Source of the DNA: Winogradskyella undariae
GTDB taxonomy: Bacteria > Bacteroidota > Bacteroidia > Flavobacteriales > Flavobacteriaceae
Reading direction: 5' to 3'
NCBI RefSeq assembly: GCF_013285155.1
Contig: NZ_JABTEL010000012.1
Coordinates: 49,425 to 113,424 of the forward strand
DNA length: 64,000 bases
Positions 38,027 to 47,002 of the stretch are shown one piece after another. The notes under the pieces were generated by a model. It worked only from the letters and a program-made list of their open reading frames with translations, did no database searches and had not been told where the DNA came from. The translations under genes and the position numbers were made by a program. Within the stretch, counting starts at the first letter, position 1; every line of letters starts with the position of its first letter.

Positions 38027-38261
38027 AAATTTTAATGTCTTGTTTTAAAAAGTGGTGCATAATAGCAAAAAATATCACAACCCACAAATTAATTTAGAAA
38101 CTTTTATCATTAAAAGCTTGTTTAAGACAAAAAATCGTTAAAATGCATCTTTTTAATCAAATTTTTAATTTATTTAATATCAGATTACAAAAGTTTAATT
38201 TTCATGTGCATATATTGAGTTATTCCTAATTTTAAAAAATTGTATGCGTTAAGACTTATAG

Positions 38262-38302
38262 GATAAGAGCAAATTTCATTGACACATTTATAAGATATTT
38301 GT
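38262..38302 (+). promoter_or_regulatory. mscS promoter module GATAAGAGCAAA ... GATATTTGT
   Basis: GATAAGAGCAAA (38262-38273) and GATATTTGT (38294-38302) stand 32 bases apart start to start, with CATTGACA (38277-38284) between them. The same three words occur before the small lipoprotein gene at 39342 with the same 32-base spacing. The rest of the 303-bp gap (38027-38329) is AT-rich, with no gene seen. Confidence 0.55.
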
Positions 38303-38329
38303 GTGGAACAATAAAAAAAGATTGCTTTC

Positions 38330-39229
38330 ATGAAAGACCAATTTAATACAGCTTTAGGAAATTTAATTGAAAAACTTATAGATTGGTTTAATGCCATTAT
38401 AGAAAACATTCCTAATTTTATTTTAGCCATTTTGGTACTGATTGTTTCTTATATCGCTGCCAAATATGTAAGTAGACTTGTTAAAAAATTAGTAGATAAA
38501 CAAATTGAACAAGATTCAATTAAAAATGCATTAGCTAGAGTAGTGGCTGTTTTAGTAGTTGCTTTAGGGTTATTTATTGCTCTAGGTGTTTTAAACTTAG
38601 GTAAGGCTTTAACATCGTTACTTGCAGGTGCCGGAGTTGTTGGTTTAGCTATTGGTTTAGCATTACAAGGAACTATTGCTAATACGTTTGCAGGATTAGT
38701 ATTATCCTTTAGAAAGAAAATTCAAATCGGAAACTGGGTAGAAACCACAGGTTATTCAGGTGAAGTTATAGATATTAATCTAAAAGATTTTACTTTAAAA
38801 GAAGCCGATAATAATATTGTTATTATTCCAAATAAAACAATTTTAGAAAATCCACTCAAGAATTATTCTTTAACAACTAAAATGAGAGTTTTCTTAGAAT
38901 GTGGGGTTGGTTATGAGTCCGATTTAGAAGAGGTTCAAAGAATTACAAAAGAGGCTATAGCCAAAACTTTTGATCAGGTAAAATCTTCTGATGATGTAGA
39001 GTTTTATTATACTGAGTTTGGTGATAGTTCAATTAATTATTTATGTAGGTTTTGGATTGAAGCAGAAAGTATGTTAGAGAAATTAAAAGCCAAAACCAAA
39101 GCTATTATTGAAATAAAGAAAGCTTATGATGCTGCAGGAATCAATATTCCATTTCCAATTAGAACTTTAGAATTTAATAATAAGTTAGATTTAAATGCTT
39201 CTGGAAACAAACAACCAAGTTCTAAATAA
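38330..39229 (+). CDS. MscS-type mechanosensitive channel
   Basis: Small-conductance osmotic safety valve, 299 residues. Three hydrophobic segments are expected (about 25-45, 62-85 and the pore helix near 90-118). The pore stretch LLAGAGVVGLAIGLALQGTIANTFAGLVL is highly typical, with its Gly/Ala pattern. The cytoplasmic beta domain (about 128-190) has QIGNWVETTGYSGEVIDINL and PNKTILENPLKNYS. The predicted promoter is shared with a small lipoprotein gene 1 kb downstream. Confidence 0.92.
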   Translation: MKDQFNTALGNLIEKLIDWFNAIIENIPNFILAILVLIVSYIAAKYVSRLVKKLVDKQIEQDSIKNALARVVAVLVVALGLFIALGVLNLGKALTSLLAGAGVVGLAIGLALQGTIANTFAGLVLSFRKKIQIGNWVETTGYSGEVIDINLKDFTLKEADNNIVIIPNKTILENPLKNYSLTTKMRVFLECGVGYESDLEEVQRITKEAIAKTFDQVKSSDDVEFYYTEFGDSSINYLCRFWIEAESMLEKLKAKTKAIIEIKKAYDAAGINIPFPIRTLEFNNKLDLNASGNKQPSSK

Positions 39230-39270
39230 TTATAAAATAGATTCTTATTTTAATGAGTTAATAATCTTAT

Positions 39271-39311
39271 GATAAGAGCAAAGTTTAAAACATTGACATA
39301 CCGATATTTGT
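39271..39311 (+). promoter_or_regulatory. Lipoprotein promoter module, second copy
   Basis: GATAAGAGCAAA (39271-39282), CATTGACA (39291-39298) and GATATTTGT (39303-39311). The outer words are 32 bases apart, as before mscS; the inner word is shifted by 5. Confidence 0.55.
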
Positions 39312-39341
39312 AATATCAATAACCAAAAAAACACAATCAAG

Positions 39342-39539
39342 ATGAAAAAATTTAGTTACGTATTTATAGCCTTATTTAGTTTAAGTTTAATGACAACAAG
39401 TTGTAGAGAGCAGAAATCTACAGGAGATAAAGTAGAGGAAGCAGTTGAAGATACTGGAGATGCAATAGATGATGCAGCTGATGACACAGGTGATGCTATT
39501 GACAATACAGTTGATGATGTTGAAGATGCTGTAGATTAA
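39342..39539 (+). CDS. Small acidic lipoprotein with repeats
   Basis: A 65-residue protein with a lipoprotein signal (MKKFSYVFIALFSLSLMTTS, lipobox cysteine at 21). The mature part is almost only Asp/Glu/Ala/Thr/Val with a repeated (E/D)DTGDAID-type motif, probably a short acidic helix or disordered tail on the membrane. It has its own promoter module matching that of mscS and a strong terminator. A role in envelope or osmotic stress is inferred from that sharing only. Confidence 0.8.
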   Translation: MKKFSYVFIALFSLSLMTTSCREQKSTGDKVEEAVEDTGDAIDDAADDTGDAIDNTVDDVEDAVD

Positions 39540-39571
39540 TTTTTAACTTTAATTTATAATAATATTATAAA

Positions 39572-39604
39572 TAGAAAAAGCCATCGTTACGATGGCTTTT
39601 TCTA
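39572..39604 (+). terminator. Intrinsic terminator after the small lipoprotein
   Basis: A perfect 15-bp stem (39572-39586 with 39590-39604), 3-base loop, T-rich end. Confidence 0.85.
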
Positions 39605-39627
39605 TTTTTATCCAAATTATAATTTTT

Positions 39628-40305
39628 ATGAGTCATTCTATCCCTAAAGAAGTATTTACATTTTTTAAAAAGCTTGAAAAAAATAACGATCGTGATTGGT
39701 TTAACGAACATAAACCAGAATTTAAAGCGATTGAAACTAAAATGAAAGCTTCTTATAATTATTTAGGAGAATTAATGAATACTCATGATCAGATAGAAAA
39801 GATTAAAATTTTCAGGATTTATAGAGATGTTCGTTTTTCTAAAAATAAATTACCCTATAAAACTCATTTTAGTGGTTCATTTGCAAGAAAAAAACCAGAA
39901 TTACGTGGTGGTTATTATGTGCATATTCAACCTAATAACGAATCCTTTATTGCAACAGGATTTTGGGATCCCAGCAAAGAAGATTTATTACGCATAAGAA
40001 AAGAGTTTGAAATGGACGACTCAGAAATGAGAGACATCTTGAATGATAAAACCTTTAAATCGACTTGGGGAAACTTTACGGGAGATGAGTTAAAAACGGT
40101 TCCCAAAGGTTTTGATAAGACACATCCCTCTATAGATTTAATAAGAAAGAAACAATTCATTTTTACAAAGAAGTATACAGATAAAGAAGTTCTTGCGGAT
40201 GATTTTATAGATAATGTTAATGACGCTTTTAAAAATATACGACCATTTTTTAATTATATGAGCGATGTATTAACGACAAATCTAAACGGAGAATCGATAT
40301 TATAA
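39628..40305 (+). CDS. DUF2461 / TIGR02453 family protein
   Basis: A 225-residue cytoplasmic protein of a family with no established function. Signatures are FFKKLEKNNDRDWFNEHKPEF, FRIYRDVRFSKNKLPYKTHFSG, RGGYYVHIQPNNESFIATGFW and RKEFE. The ATG at 39628 is preferred, because an in-frame start at 39592 would lie inside the terminator of the preceding gene. It is convergent with the gene at 40322. Confidence 0.85.
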   Translation: MSHSIPKEVFTFFKKLEKNNDRDWFNEHKPEFKAIETKMKASYNYLGELMNTHDQIEKIKIFRIYRDVRFSKNKLPYKTHFSGSFARKKPELRGGYYVHIQPNNESFIATGFWDPSKEDLLRIRKEFEMDDSEMRDILNDKTFKSTWGNFTGDELKTVPKGFDKTHPSIDLIRKKQFIFTKKYTDKEVLADDFIDNVNDAFKNIRPFFNYMSDVLTTNLNGESIL

Positions 40306-40321
40306 TATTATGCTTTTCAAA

Positions 40322-40738
40322 TTACATAGCTTTTAATGTTTCAGAATTTGCTAACACTTGAATGCTATCCATATAACGTTCTTTTACAATGTTCATCATA
40401 CGCTTGTTTAATGCTGATGAATTTTGGATGTATAATTGATATTCTTCAACCGTAAATTGACCTATGATCATTCCTTTGATAGAGTTTCTAAATTTCGTGT
40501 CTTTATGGATAGCATTATCTATGTATTCTAGTTGCTTCTCTAATGCAAGATTATAGAATACATTTTTGTGTTTTTTAATATAATTTTTAAAAACAGCAAT
40601 TAATAAATTATGTTGAAACTTTACAATAGGACGTATGGTTTTGTTTTGAAATAACTCTTCAGCTCCCATGTTATCATGGATTTTTGCAGACGAAATAGTA
40701 GGCCTTAGAGCAAGTAGGTTTTCTGTTCTAGAAGTCAT
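40322..40738 (-). CDS. Conserved-looking protein, function unknown
   Basis: About 138 residues, mostly helical, soluble, rich in Lys/Asn/Tyr, with no signal peptide. The N-terminal RTENLLALRPTISSAKIHDN and QNKTIRPIVKFQHNLLIAVF look like a family signature I cannot name. An in-frame ATG at 40756 would add 6 residues; the start at 40738 is a guess from the compact N-terminus. It is divergent from the DUF72 gene. Confidence 0.65.
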   Translation of the reverse strand: MTSRTENLLALRPTISSAKIHDNMGAEELFQNKTIRPIVKFQHNLLIAVFKNYIKKHKNVFYNLALEKQLEYIDNAIHKDTKFRNSIKGMIIGQFTVEEYQLYIQNSSALNKRMMNIVKERYMDSIQVLANSETLKAM

Positions 40739-40896
40739 ATTAGAATTGTTAAGCATTTAGATATTTATAAATTTAAGTATTAATAAACCTCATTTAATTG
40801 AATCTAAAATATGTTGTTAACGCGGTTATTAACAAATGCAATTCTAATATTGAATAATCATATCTCTTTTCAACTTAAAGAAAACGCTTTAAGCTT

Positions 40897-40904
40897 TATC
40901 TTTG
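40897..40904 (+). promoter_or_regulatory. -7 promoter box of the DUF72 gene
   Basis: TATCTTTG fits TAnnTTTG and lies 17 bases before the ATG at 40922. Confidence 0.45.
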
Positions 40905-40921
40905 AATAAAATAAATTGCAT

Positions 40922-41815
40922 ATGAAATTTGGACGTGTAGATGACCCTAGTAATATCGATTTCACTTTACCCTCTGATCATTTAGATACCTTAAAAACGT
41001 TACATAAAAACCCATCAGAGCTAACTAATCTTTCTGTAGGTTGCGCTAAGTGGAATAAAGCTGATTTAAAAGGGTTTTATCCGAAAGGGACTAAAGATGA
41101 ACTAGAATATTATTCTCGTCAATTTAACGCTATTGAATTGAATGCGACGTTTTACAGAATTTTTCCGCCTGAGCAATTTTCAAAATGGTACGACAAAACA
41201 CCTTCTGATTTTAAGTTCTTTCCAAAATTAAACCAAGAGATTAGTCATTGGAAACGTTTGGATGAAACGATAAATCCCATTGTAGATAATTATTTAAACA
41301 GTGTTATAAATCTGAAAGAAAAGTTAGGTTGTGTATTTTTGCAGATGCATAGTAATTTTGTTCCTAAAGATTTTGAAAAGGTTATTAATTTTGTAGAAAG
41401 TTGGCCTAAAGAAATTCCGCTAGCTGTTGAGTTTAGACATACAGATTGGTTTAATGATAAAGCCATAGCAGAAGATTTATATCAACTTTTAGAAGAAAAT
41501 AATATTTCAAATATTATAGTAGATAGCGCTGGTAGACGAGACATTATGCACATGCGATTAACAAATTCTAGAGCTTTTGTGCGCTATGTAGGTGCTAATC
41601 ATCCAAGTGATTATGATAGATTAGACGATTGGGTAAAGCGTTTAAAACATTGGAAAGAAAATGGTATTAAAGATATAAACTTCTTTGTGCATCAAAATAT
41701 AGAGGAAGAATCACCATTGCTTTCTTCGTATTTAATAAAACAATTGAATGTAGAATTAGGAATGGATTTAATAATTCCAAATAAAGATTTAAATACACAA
41801 CAAACACTTTTATAA
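40922..41815 (+). CDS. DUF72 / YecE-family protein
   Basis: A TIM-barrel-like protein of 298 residues of unknown biochemical role. LSVGCAKWNKADLKGFYP, YYSRQFNAIELNATFYR, FFPKLNQEISH and PLAVEFRHTDWFND are typical. The ATG at 40922 is preferred over the in-frame TTG at 40916. The thioesterase gene follows by 39 bp, so the two may be cotranscribed. Confidence 0.88.
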   Translation: MKFGRVDDPSNIDFTLPSDHLDTLKTLHKNPSELTNLSVGCAKWNKADLKGFYPKGTKDELEYYSRQFNAIELNATFYRIFPPEQFSKWYDKTPSDFKFFPKLNQEISHWKRLDETINPIVDNYLNSVINLKEKLGCVFLQMHSNFVPKDFEKVINFVESWPKEIPLAVEFRHTDWFNDKAIAEDLYQLLEENNISNIIVDSAGRRDIMHMRLTNSRAFVRYVGANHPSDYDRLDDWVKRLKHWKENGIKDINFFVHQNIEEESPLLSSYLIKQLNVELGMDLIIPNKDLNTQQTLL

Positions 41816-41854
41816 TAGTAATAATAAATAACGAAAGTTTAAAACAAAATAAAT

Positions 41855-42247
41855 ATGAGATTTCACACACGTAAATGGGTAAAACCCGAAGATTTAAATC
41901 CTAATGGTAGTTTATTTGGAGGTCAACTTTTGGCTTGGATAGATGAAGAAGTGGCTTTATATACCGTAATTCAACTTGAAAACTCTAAAGTAGTAACGAA
42001 GTATATGTCAGAGATTAACTTTATGTCGTCTGCACGTCAGGGAGATATCGTAGAAATCGGAATTTTAGTTACAAAATTCGGAAAGTCTTCAATAGCTCTA
42101 AAATGTGAAGCTAGAAATAAAATGACAAGAGAGACTATAATTACAATCGATAATATTGTGATGGTTAACCTTGGACCAGACGGAAAACCAGCACCACATG
42201 GTAAAGTTGAAGTAGAATTTGTAAAAGACCGATTAAAAGATTATTAA
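41855..42247 (+). CDS. Acyl-CoA thioesterase, hotdog fold
   Basis: A 130-residue YciA-like thioesterase. The catalytic aspartate is in GQLLAWIDEEVALYT (near residue 30), and GSLFGGQ and the MSEINFMSSARQGDIVEIG region fit the family. It hydrolyses acyl-CoAs; chain preference is unknown. Its stop overlaps the stop of the convergent mechanosensitive channel gene by 4 bases. Confidence 0.9.
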   Translation: MRFHTRKWVKPEDLNPNGSLFGGQLLAWIDEEVALYTVIQLENSKVVTKYMSEINFMSSARQGDIVEIGILVTKFGKSSIALKCEARNKMTRETIITIDNIVMVNLGPDGKPAPHGKVEVEFVKDRLKDY

Positions 42248-43482
42248 TCGTTTTTACCTAAAGCGAGTTCGTAAACTTCTAAATCAAAATAAGACACTGC
42301 AGCCAATGTATGATCAAATATATCTCCAATGATATATTCGTAATTTACCCAACGTTGATCCTTGCTAAAAGCATAAATCTCCATTGGAATACCTTGTGCT
42401 GTAGGTTCTAATTGACGTACCATTAAAGTCATATCTTTATTAATGGCAGAATGATTTTCAATATACGTTTGAAGATATTTTCTGAACACACCAAAATTGG
42501 TGAGATTTCTGCCGTTTATTAAAACAGATTTATCAATATTGTGATCGTTGTTGTAAGTTTCAATTTCTTTAGATCGCGTTTTTAAATATTCTGAGACTAA
42601 TTCTATTTTACCAAAGCGCTTAATATCTTCGTTATTAAGAAAATTGATAGAAGATGTTTTAATAATGACTGAGCGTTTAATGCGTCGTCCACCAGAATCG
42701 TTCATACCTCTCCAGTTTTTAAACGAATCAGAAATTAAAGCATAGGTAGGGATTGTGGTAATAGTCATATCCCAATTTTGTACTTTTACAGTGGCTAAGC
42801 TTATTTCTGTAACTTCACCATCGGCTCCGTATTTTTCAAAAGTTATCCAGTCTCCAATTCTAACCATATCGTTAATAGATACCTGTATACTAGCAACGAA
42901 GCCTAAAATAGTATCTTTAAAAATAAGTAGTATTACTGCAGAAGCTGCACCTAAGGTTGTGGCGAATTTTATAAAAGAAACGCCTGTAATAATAGCTAAA
43001 ATTGAAAAGAATCCTAACATCCATGCAAAAATCATAAAGACTTGCATATAACTATCAATAGGTTTGTCTTTAAACTCTACTAAAGTTTTTAGATAATCTT
43101 TTATAGAGCTTAAAAGGCTTCTTATAATTTGAAGTGTAAGTACAATGGTTATAACCTTTAAGGTTTTCTCTATAATATTTTGTGCATATTCAAAATCAGT
43201 AAATACTTGAGGTACAAATTCTATTAAAATTAGCAAGGGAATAATATGGGCAATATTTCTTGGAAGCTTGTTGGCAATAAGAATATCATCGAAATTAGTT
43301 TTGGTCCGCTTAGCAACTCCTGCCGAAAATTGCCAAAGTAAACGTTTGGTAATAAAATCGATTATAAAAGCGGCTAACACTAATGCAATAAGAAGTCCAA
43401 GCATATTAAGATACATTGAAGTATCTTCAGATAAACCTTGTTCTAATAGAAAATCGTATAAGAGATGTTTTATGTTAAGCAC
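42244..43482 (-). CDS. MscS-family channel, larger YnaI/YbdG-like form
   Basis: A 412-residue channel-like protein with about four to five hydrophobic segments (about 20-40, 75-95, 100-120, 145-180). The pore region (about 165-200) is SFIKFATTLGAASAVILLIFKDTILGFVASIQ. The beta domain has MVRIGDWITFEKYGADGEVTEISLATVKVQNWD, and a long C-terminal domain follows. It differs from the short MscS at 38330. It overlaps the upstream membrane gene by 8 bp. Confidence 0.88.
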   Translation of the reverse strand: MLNIKHLLYDFLLEQGLSEDTSMYLNMLGLLIALVLAAFIIDFITKRLLWQFSAGVAKRTKTNFDDILIANKLPRNIAHIIPLLILIEFVPQVFTDFEYAQNIIEKTLKVITIVLTLQIIRSLLSSIKDYLKTLVEFKDKPIDSYMQVFMIFAWMLGFFSILAIITGVSFIKFATTLGAASAVILLIFKDTILGFVASIQVSINDMVRIGDWITFEKYGADGEVTEISLATVKVQNWDMTITTIPTYALISDSFKNWRGMNDSGGRRIKRSVIIKTSSINFLNNEDIKRFGKIELVSEYLKTRSKEIETYNNDHNIDKSVLINGRNLTNFGVFRKYLQTYIENHSAINKDMTLMVRQLEPTAQGIPMEIYAFSKDQRWVNYEYIIGDIFDHTLAAVSYFDLEVYELALGKND

Positions 43483-43771
43483 GACTTGATTCTTTTAAGT
43501 ATTTATAATCAATATAAAATGTTCCAAAAGGAAGTATTGAGGCGATTAAGACAATCCAAAATGTACGTGTTGTCCATTTCATATCACTGCTAATTAATAC
43601 AGCCATTACCACGTAAGCCATAAATAAAACACCATGTGGCATTCCTAATAATTTTACATATTGTGGATCTTCGTAGATGTATTTTATAGGTGTTGCTATA
43701 AACAATAATAAGATGTAAGAAATACCTTCTAATAAAGCTATAATCCTAAAAACAGGCAGTAATTTTAACAT
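43475..43771 (-). CDS. DUF3817-type membrane protein
   Basis: A 98-residue membrane protein with about three hydrophobic segments (about 6-28, 46-64 and 69-87). LLPVFRIIALLEGISYILLL and the LGMPHGVLFMAYVV loop are the family pattern. Function unknown. The ATG at 43771 is chosen because a longer in-frame start at 43789 would fall in the predicted promoter (CAAAAATA at 43787-43794, minus-strand TATTTTTG). It overlaps the channel gene, so the two form an operon. Confidence 0.8.
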   Translation of the reverse strand: MLKLLPVFRIIALLEGISYILLLFIATPIKYIYEDPQYVKLLGMPHGVLFMAYVVMAVLISSDMKWTTRTFWIVLIASILPFGTFYIDYKYLKESSRA

Positions 43772-43786
43772 GATATTAAATTTGTG

Positions 43787-43794
43787 CAAAAATA
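43787..43794 (-). promoter_or_regulatory. -7 promoter box for the DUF3817/channel operon
   Basis: The minus strand reads TATTTTTG, a match to TAnnTTTG, 15 bases before the ATG at 43771. Confidence 0.45.
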
Positions 43795-43904
43795 CTTTAG
43801 AATTAAGTAAAAAGAGAAGAATTTAACAGCTTTTAAGAAATTAATGAAAACTTAATTTCTATTATTTATATTTAGGCAAAATATCTATTTACCAACCTTT
43901 ATTT

Positions 43905-46376
43905 ATGAGAAAAATTCTATCCTTAGCCTTGTGTTCATTCGTTTTAATGTCTTGTTCCACAGTGCAATCTACAAGTAGTAAAAAAGGCACTTCTAAAACC
44001 GCACATGCAAAAACAGACAGTCCTAAAAAGAGTCAAAGTAAAATTAAAGATTACGATAAAGTAATTACTAAAGATGCTATAACTGATGAGGGGTTATTTA
44101 ATGTTCACTTAGTAGGAGATAAGTATTATTTTGAAATTCCGACGGAACATCTTAATACAGATATGCTATTAGTAAGTCGTTTTGCCAAATTACCAGCAAA
44201 TCTTGGTGGAGGCTATGTTAACGCAGGCTCAAAAACGAATACTAGAATGATTAACTGGGAGCGTTTTAAAGATAAAATTCTTATTAAAGAAAAATCTTCA
44301 AGTGCAGTGGCGTCAGATAGTTTACCTATTAATGTTTCAGTGAAATCTAATAATTACGAACCAATATTATATGCTTTTGATATTGCTGCGTTTTCAAAAG
44401 ATTCGTTGTCTGTTGTAATTGATGTTACCAGTTTTTATAGTTCGGATGTGAAATCTATTAGCGGATTAGGTTCAAGATTGCGTTCGTCTTATAAAGTGAA
44501 GAATTTAGATAAATCTCGAAGTTTTATAAACTCGATAAAAAGTTTTCCTGAGAATATAGAAGTGATTCAAGATTTCACATACAATGCTTCAAACCCTCCT
44601 GTAAACACAGGTGACGAAACAATTAGTATACAGATGAATCAATCTATGATTCTACTTCCTAAAACACCAATGCAACCCCGTCTTTTTGATGAGCGTGTGG
44701 GGTGGTTTACATTAAGTCAATATGATTATAGTAGTGAAGAATTAAAATCGGATCAAAAAACCTACTTAAGACGTTGGAAATTAATTCCGAAAGATATTGA
44801 AGCTTATAATAGAGGCGAGTTGGTAGAACCTGTAAAACCAATTGTTTATTATTTAGATCCTGCAACACCAATGAAGTTTCGATCTTATATGAAAGAAGGT
44901 ATTGAGTTATGGCAAAAAGCTTTTGAAGCTGCCGGATTTAAAAATGCAATTATTGCTAAAGATCCCCCAACTAAAGCTGAAGATCCAGATTTTAGTCCAG
45001 AAGATATTAGATATTCAGTGGTAAGATACGTTGCCAGTACAACAAGAAATGCGACAGGTCCAAGTGTTTCAGACCCCAGAAGTGGAGAAATAATTGAAAG
45101 TGATATTATTTGGTATCACAACCATTTGCGTTCTTACAGAAATCGATACATGTTAGAAACAGGAGCGGCAAATCCTTCAGCAAGAACATTAAATACGCCA
45201 GATGAAGAGATTGGTGAAATGATGAAAATGGTGATTGCACATGAAGTTGGTCATACCTTAGGATTACCTCATAATATGAGTGCAAGTTATGCTTATGATG
45301 TAGAAAGTTATAGAGATGGTGAATTCACTCAAAAGAATGGAATTGCTGCAACCATTATGGATTACGCGCGTTACAATTATATAGCACAGCCTGGAGACGA
45401 GAACATTCGTTTTATAAGACAATTAGGCCCTTATGATAATTATGCAATTAATTATGGATACAGATATATAGACGAAGCAACATCTGCAGAAGATGAAAAG
45501 GAAACTTTAAATGCATGGATTACTGAAAAAGCAGGAGATCCTATTTATAAATTCGGAAAACAAAGCAGTCGTTTTGATCCTACAGCACAAACTGAAGATA
45601 TTGGTAACAATAGTATTAAAGCGAGTACTTATGGACTTAAAAATTTAAAGATAGTTGCTAAAAATCTTCCCAGCTGGACAAGTGATAAAACAGATAATTA
45701 TGAAGATTTAGAAGAGCTTTATGGCGAATTATTAAGTGTTTGGGGGCGTTATATTGGCCATGTCGTTACACATATTGGTGGAGTAGTAGAGGATACTAAA
45801 AACCCATCGCAAGAAGGTGTAATTTATACTCCAGAATCTAAAACAGAACAAAAAGCTGCTGTGGCTTGGTTGCATAAAAATGCTTTTGAAACTCCAAGTT
45901 GGTTAATTGATAAGTCCATTCTTCAAAATATAAATTACGCTGGTTACACGGATCGAATGAGAGGTTTACAATCGCGTCATTTAAACAATATATTGAGTTT
46001 TGAGCGCTTAGGAAGATTGATAGATCACAATGCTTTAGATGCTAAAAACTATTCAGCTTTAGAATTATTGAGTGATATTAGAACTGGAATTTGGTCAGAA
46101 TCAAAATCAGGCATTAATGTTTCAGTTTTTAGACGTAATTTGCAACGTGCTTATTTAGATGCTATGTTTAATTTAATGACAGAAGATTTAAACCCTAATC
46201 GTAGTAGACAGTATTTTAATGTCAACCAATCTGATGTAAGAGCTTTGGTAAGAGGTGAATTAAATGTTGTAAAACGTTTATTAACTTTGGCATTAAAAAG
46301 AAATTTAAACTCAGAAACCAAATACCATTATCAAGATGGTATTGAAAGAATTAGTAACATTTTAGATCCAAAATAA
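43905..46376 (+). CDS. Zinc-dependent metalloprotease lipoprotein (DUF5117/DUF5118 type)
   Basis: An 823-residue secreted protease. A lipoprotein signal (MRKILSLALCSFVLMSCS, lipobox Cys near 17) places it in the envelope. The N-terminal region fits the DUF5118/DUF5117 layout. The metzincin motif AHEVGHTLGLPH carries zinc ligands His446, His450 and His456 and the catalytic Glu447. MDYARYNYIAQPGDENI follows, then a helical C-terminus. The substrate is unknown. The next gene starts 1 bp after its stop, so they are coupled. Confidence 0.9.
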   Translation: MRKILSLALCSFVLMSCSTVQSTSSKKGTSKTAHAKTDSPKKSQSKIKDYDKVITKDAITDEGLFNVHLVGDKYYFEIPTEHLNTDMLLVSRFAKLPANLGGGYVNAGSKTNTRMINWERFKDKILIKEKSSSAVASDSLPINVSVKSNNYEPILYAFDIAAFSKDSLSVVIDVTSFYSSDVKSISGLGSRLRSSYKVKNLDKSRSFINSIKSFPENIEVIQDFTYNASNPPVNTGDETISIQMNQSMILLPKTPMQPRLFDERVGWFTLSQYDYSSEELKSDQKTYLRRWKLIPKDIEAYNRGELVEPVKPIVYYLDPATPMKFRSYMKEGIELWQKAFEAAGFKNAIIAKDPPTKAEDPDFSPEDIRYSVVRYVASTTRNATGPSVSDPRSGEIIESDIIWYHNHLRSYRNRYMLETGAANPSARTLNTPDEEIGEMMKMVIAHEVGHTLGLPHNMSASYAYDVESYRDGEFTQKNGIAATIMDYARYNYIAQPGDENIRFIRQLGPYDNYAINYGYRYIDEATSAEDEKETLNAWITEKAGDPIYKFGKQSSRFDPTAQTEDIGNNSIKASTYGLKNLKIVAKNLPSWTSDKTDNYEDLEELYGELLSVWGRYIGHVVTHIGGVVEDTKNPSQEGVIYTPESKTEQKAAVAWLHKNAFETPSWLIDKSILQNINYAGYTDRMRGLQSRHLNNILSFERLGRLIDHNALDAKNYSALELLSDIRTGIWSESKSGINVSVFRRNLQRAYLDAMFNLMTEDLNPNRSRQYFNVNQSDVRALVRGELNVVKRLLTLALKRNLNSETKYHYQDGIERISNILDPK

Positions 46377-46377
46377 T

Positions 46378-46839
46378 ATGAAAAAATTAGTTTTATTAGT
46401 TGTACTTTTTAGTCTTTCAACATCATTTTATGTCAATGCGCAATCCAAAAAAGCTCAAAATGATGGGTTTGAGGCTACCTATCAAAATATGAAAGCTATA
46501 ATTAATTCTCAACATTATCAATATGTTGGTCATGTGGTTTATAATTCTGAAGATAGAAAAGTACTAGATCAAGATTTAAATCAATTTGAAATAAATACAA
46601 CAAGTGTAAAAGGATCTTTAACTTCATTGAGTTCATTTACTTATAATACTAAGACTTCTAATTCTAAAATTACAAATTACGAAGTAACATTTAATGATGA
46701 GAAACAAACAGTGCTTATAGAATTTAATTTAGATAAGGATAAATTTATCATAGAAGTAAAGCCAAATGGCAAAGCTTTTTTAACCTTAAGCTCAGATGTT
46801 AATAATATTAGACAAACTGGTATGATTAAAAGGATATAA
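46378..46839 (+). CDS. Secreted protein, possibly DUF4251
   Basis: A 153-residue protein with a signal peptide (MKKLVLLVVLFSLSTSFYVNA) and a mature domain of mainly beta strands, without cysteines or catalytic motifs. It resembles the DUF4251 family of Bacteroidota periplasmic proteins, but I cannot confirm this. One base separates it from the metalloprotease stop, so it is translated from the same mRNA and could be a partner or inhibitor. Confidence 0.7.
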   Translation: MKKLVLLVVLFSLSTSFYVNAQSKKAQNDGFEATYQNMKAIINSQHYQYVGHVVYNSEDRKVLDQDLNQFEINTTSVKGSLTSLSSFTYNTKTSNSKITNYEVTFNDEKQTVLIEFNLDKDKFIIEVKPNGKAFLTLSSDVNNIRQTGMIKRI

Positions 46840-46843
46840 ATTG

Positions 46844-46851
46844 TATATTTG
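46844..46851 (+). promoter_or_regulatory. -7 promoter box of the cold-shock-domain gene
   Basis: TATATTTG lies 151 bases before the ATG at 47003, which would leave an unusually long untranslated leader. Confidence 0.45.
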
Positions 46852-47002
46852 TACCCAGTTTATTGAAAATATACTACACAAATAGTTCGATTCTTGAGTT
46901 ATTTTTCTAGATTTTAATACTATTCATTGTTAAGTTAATTAACTTGTCTGCATTATAGATATTTTCAAAAGCACACACACATATTAATATTTAAAACTAC
47001 GA

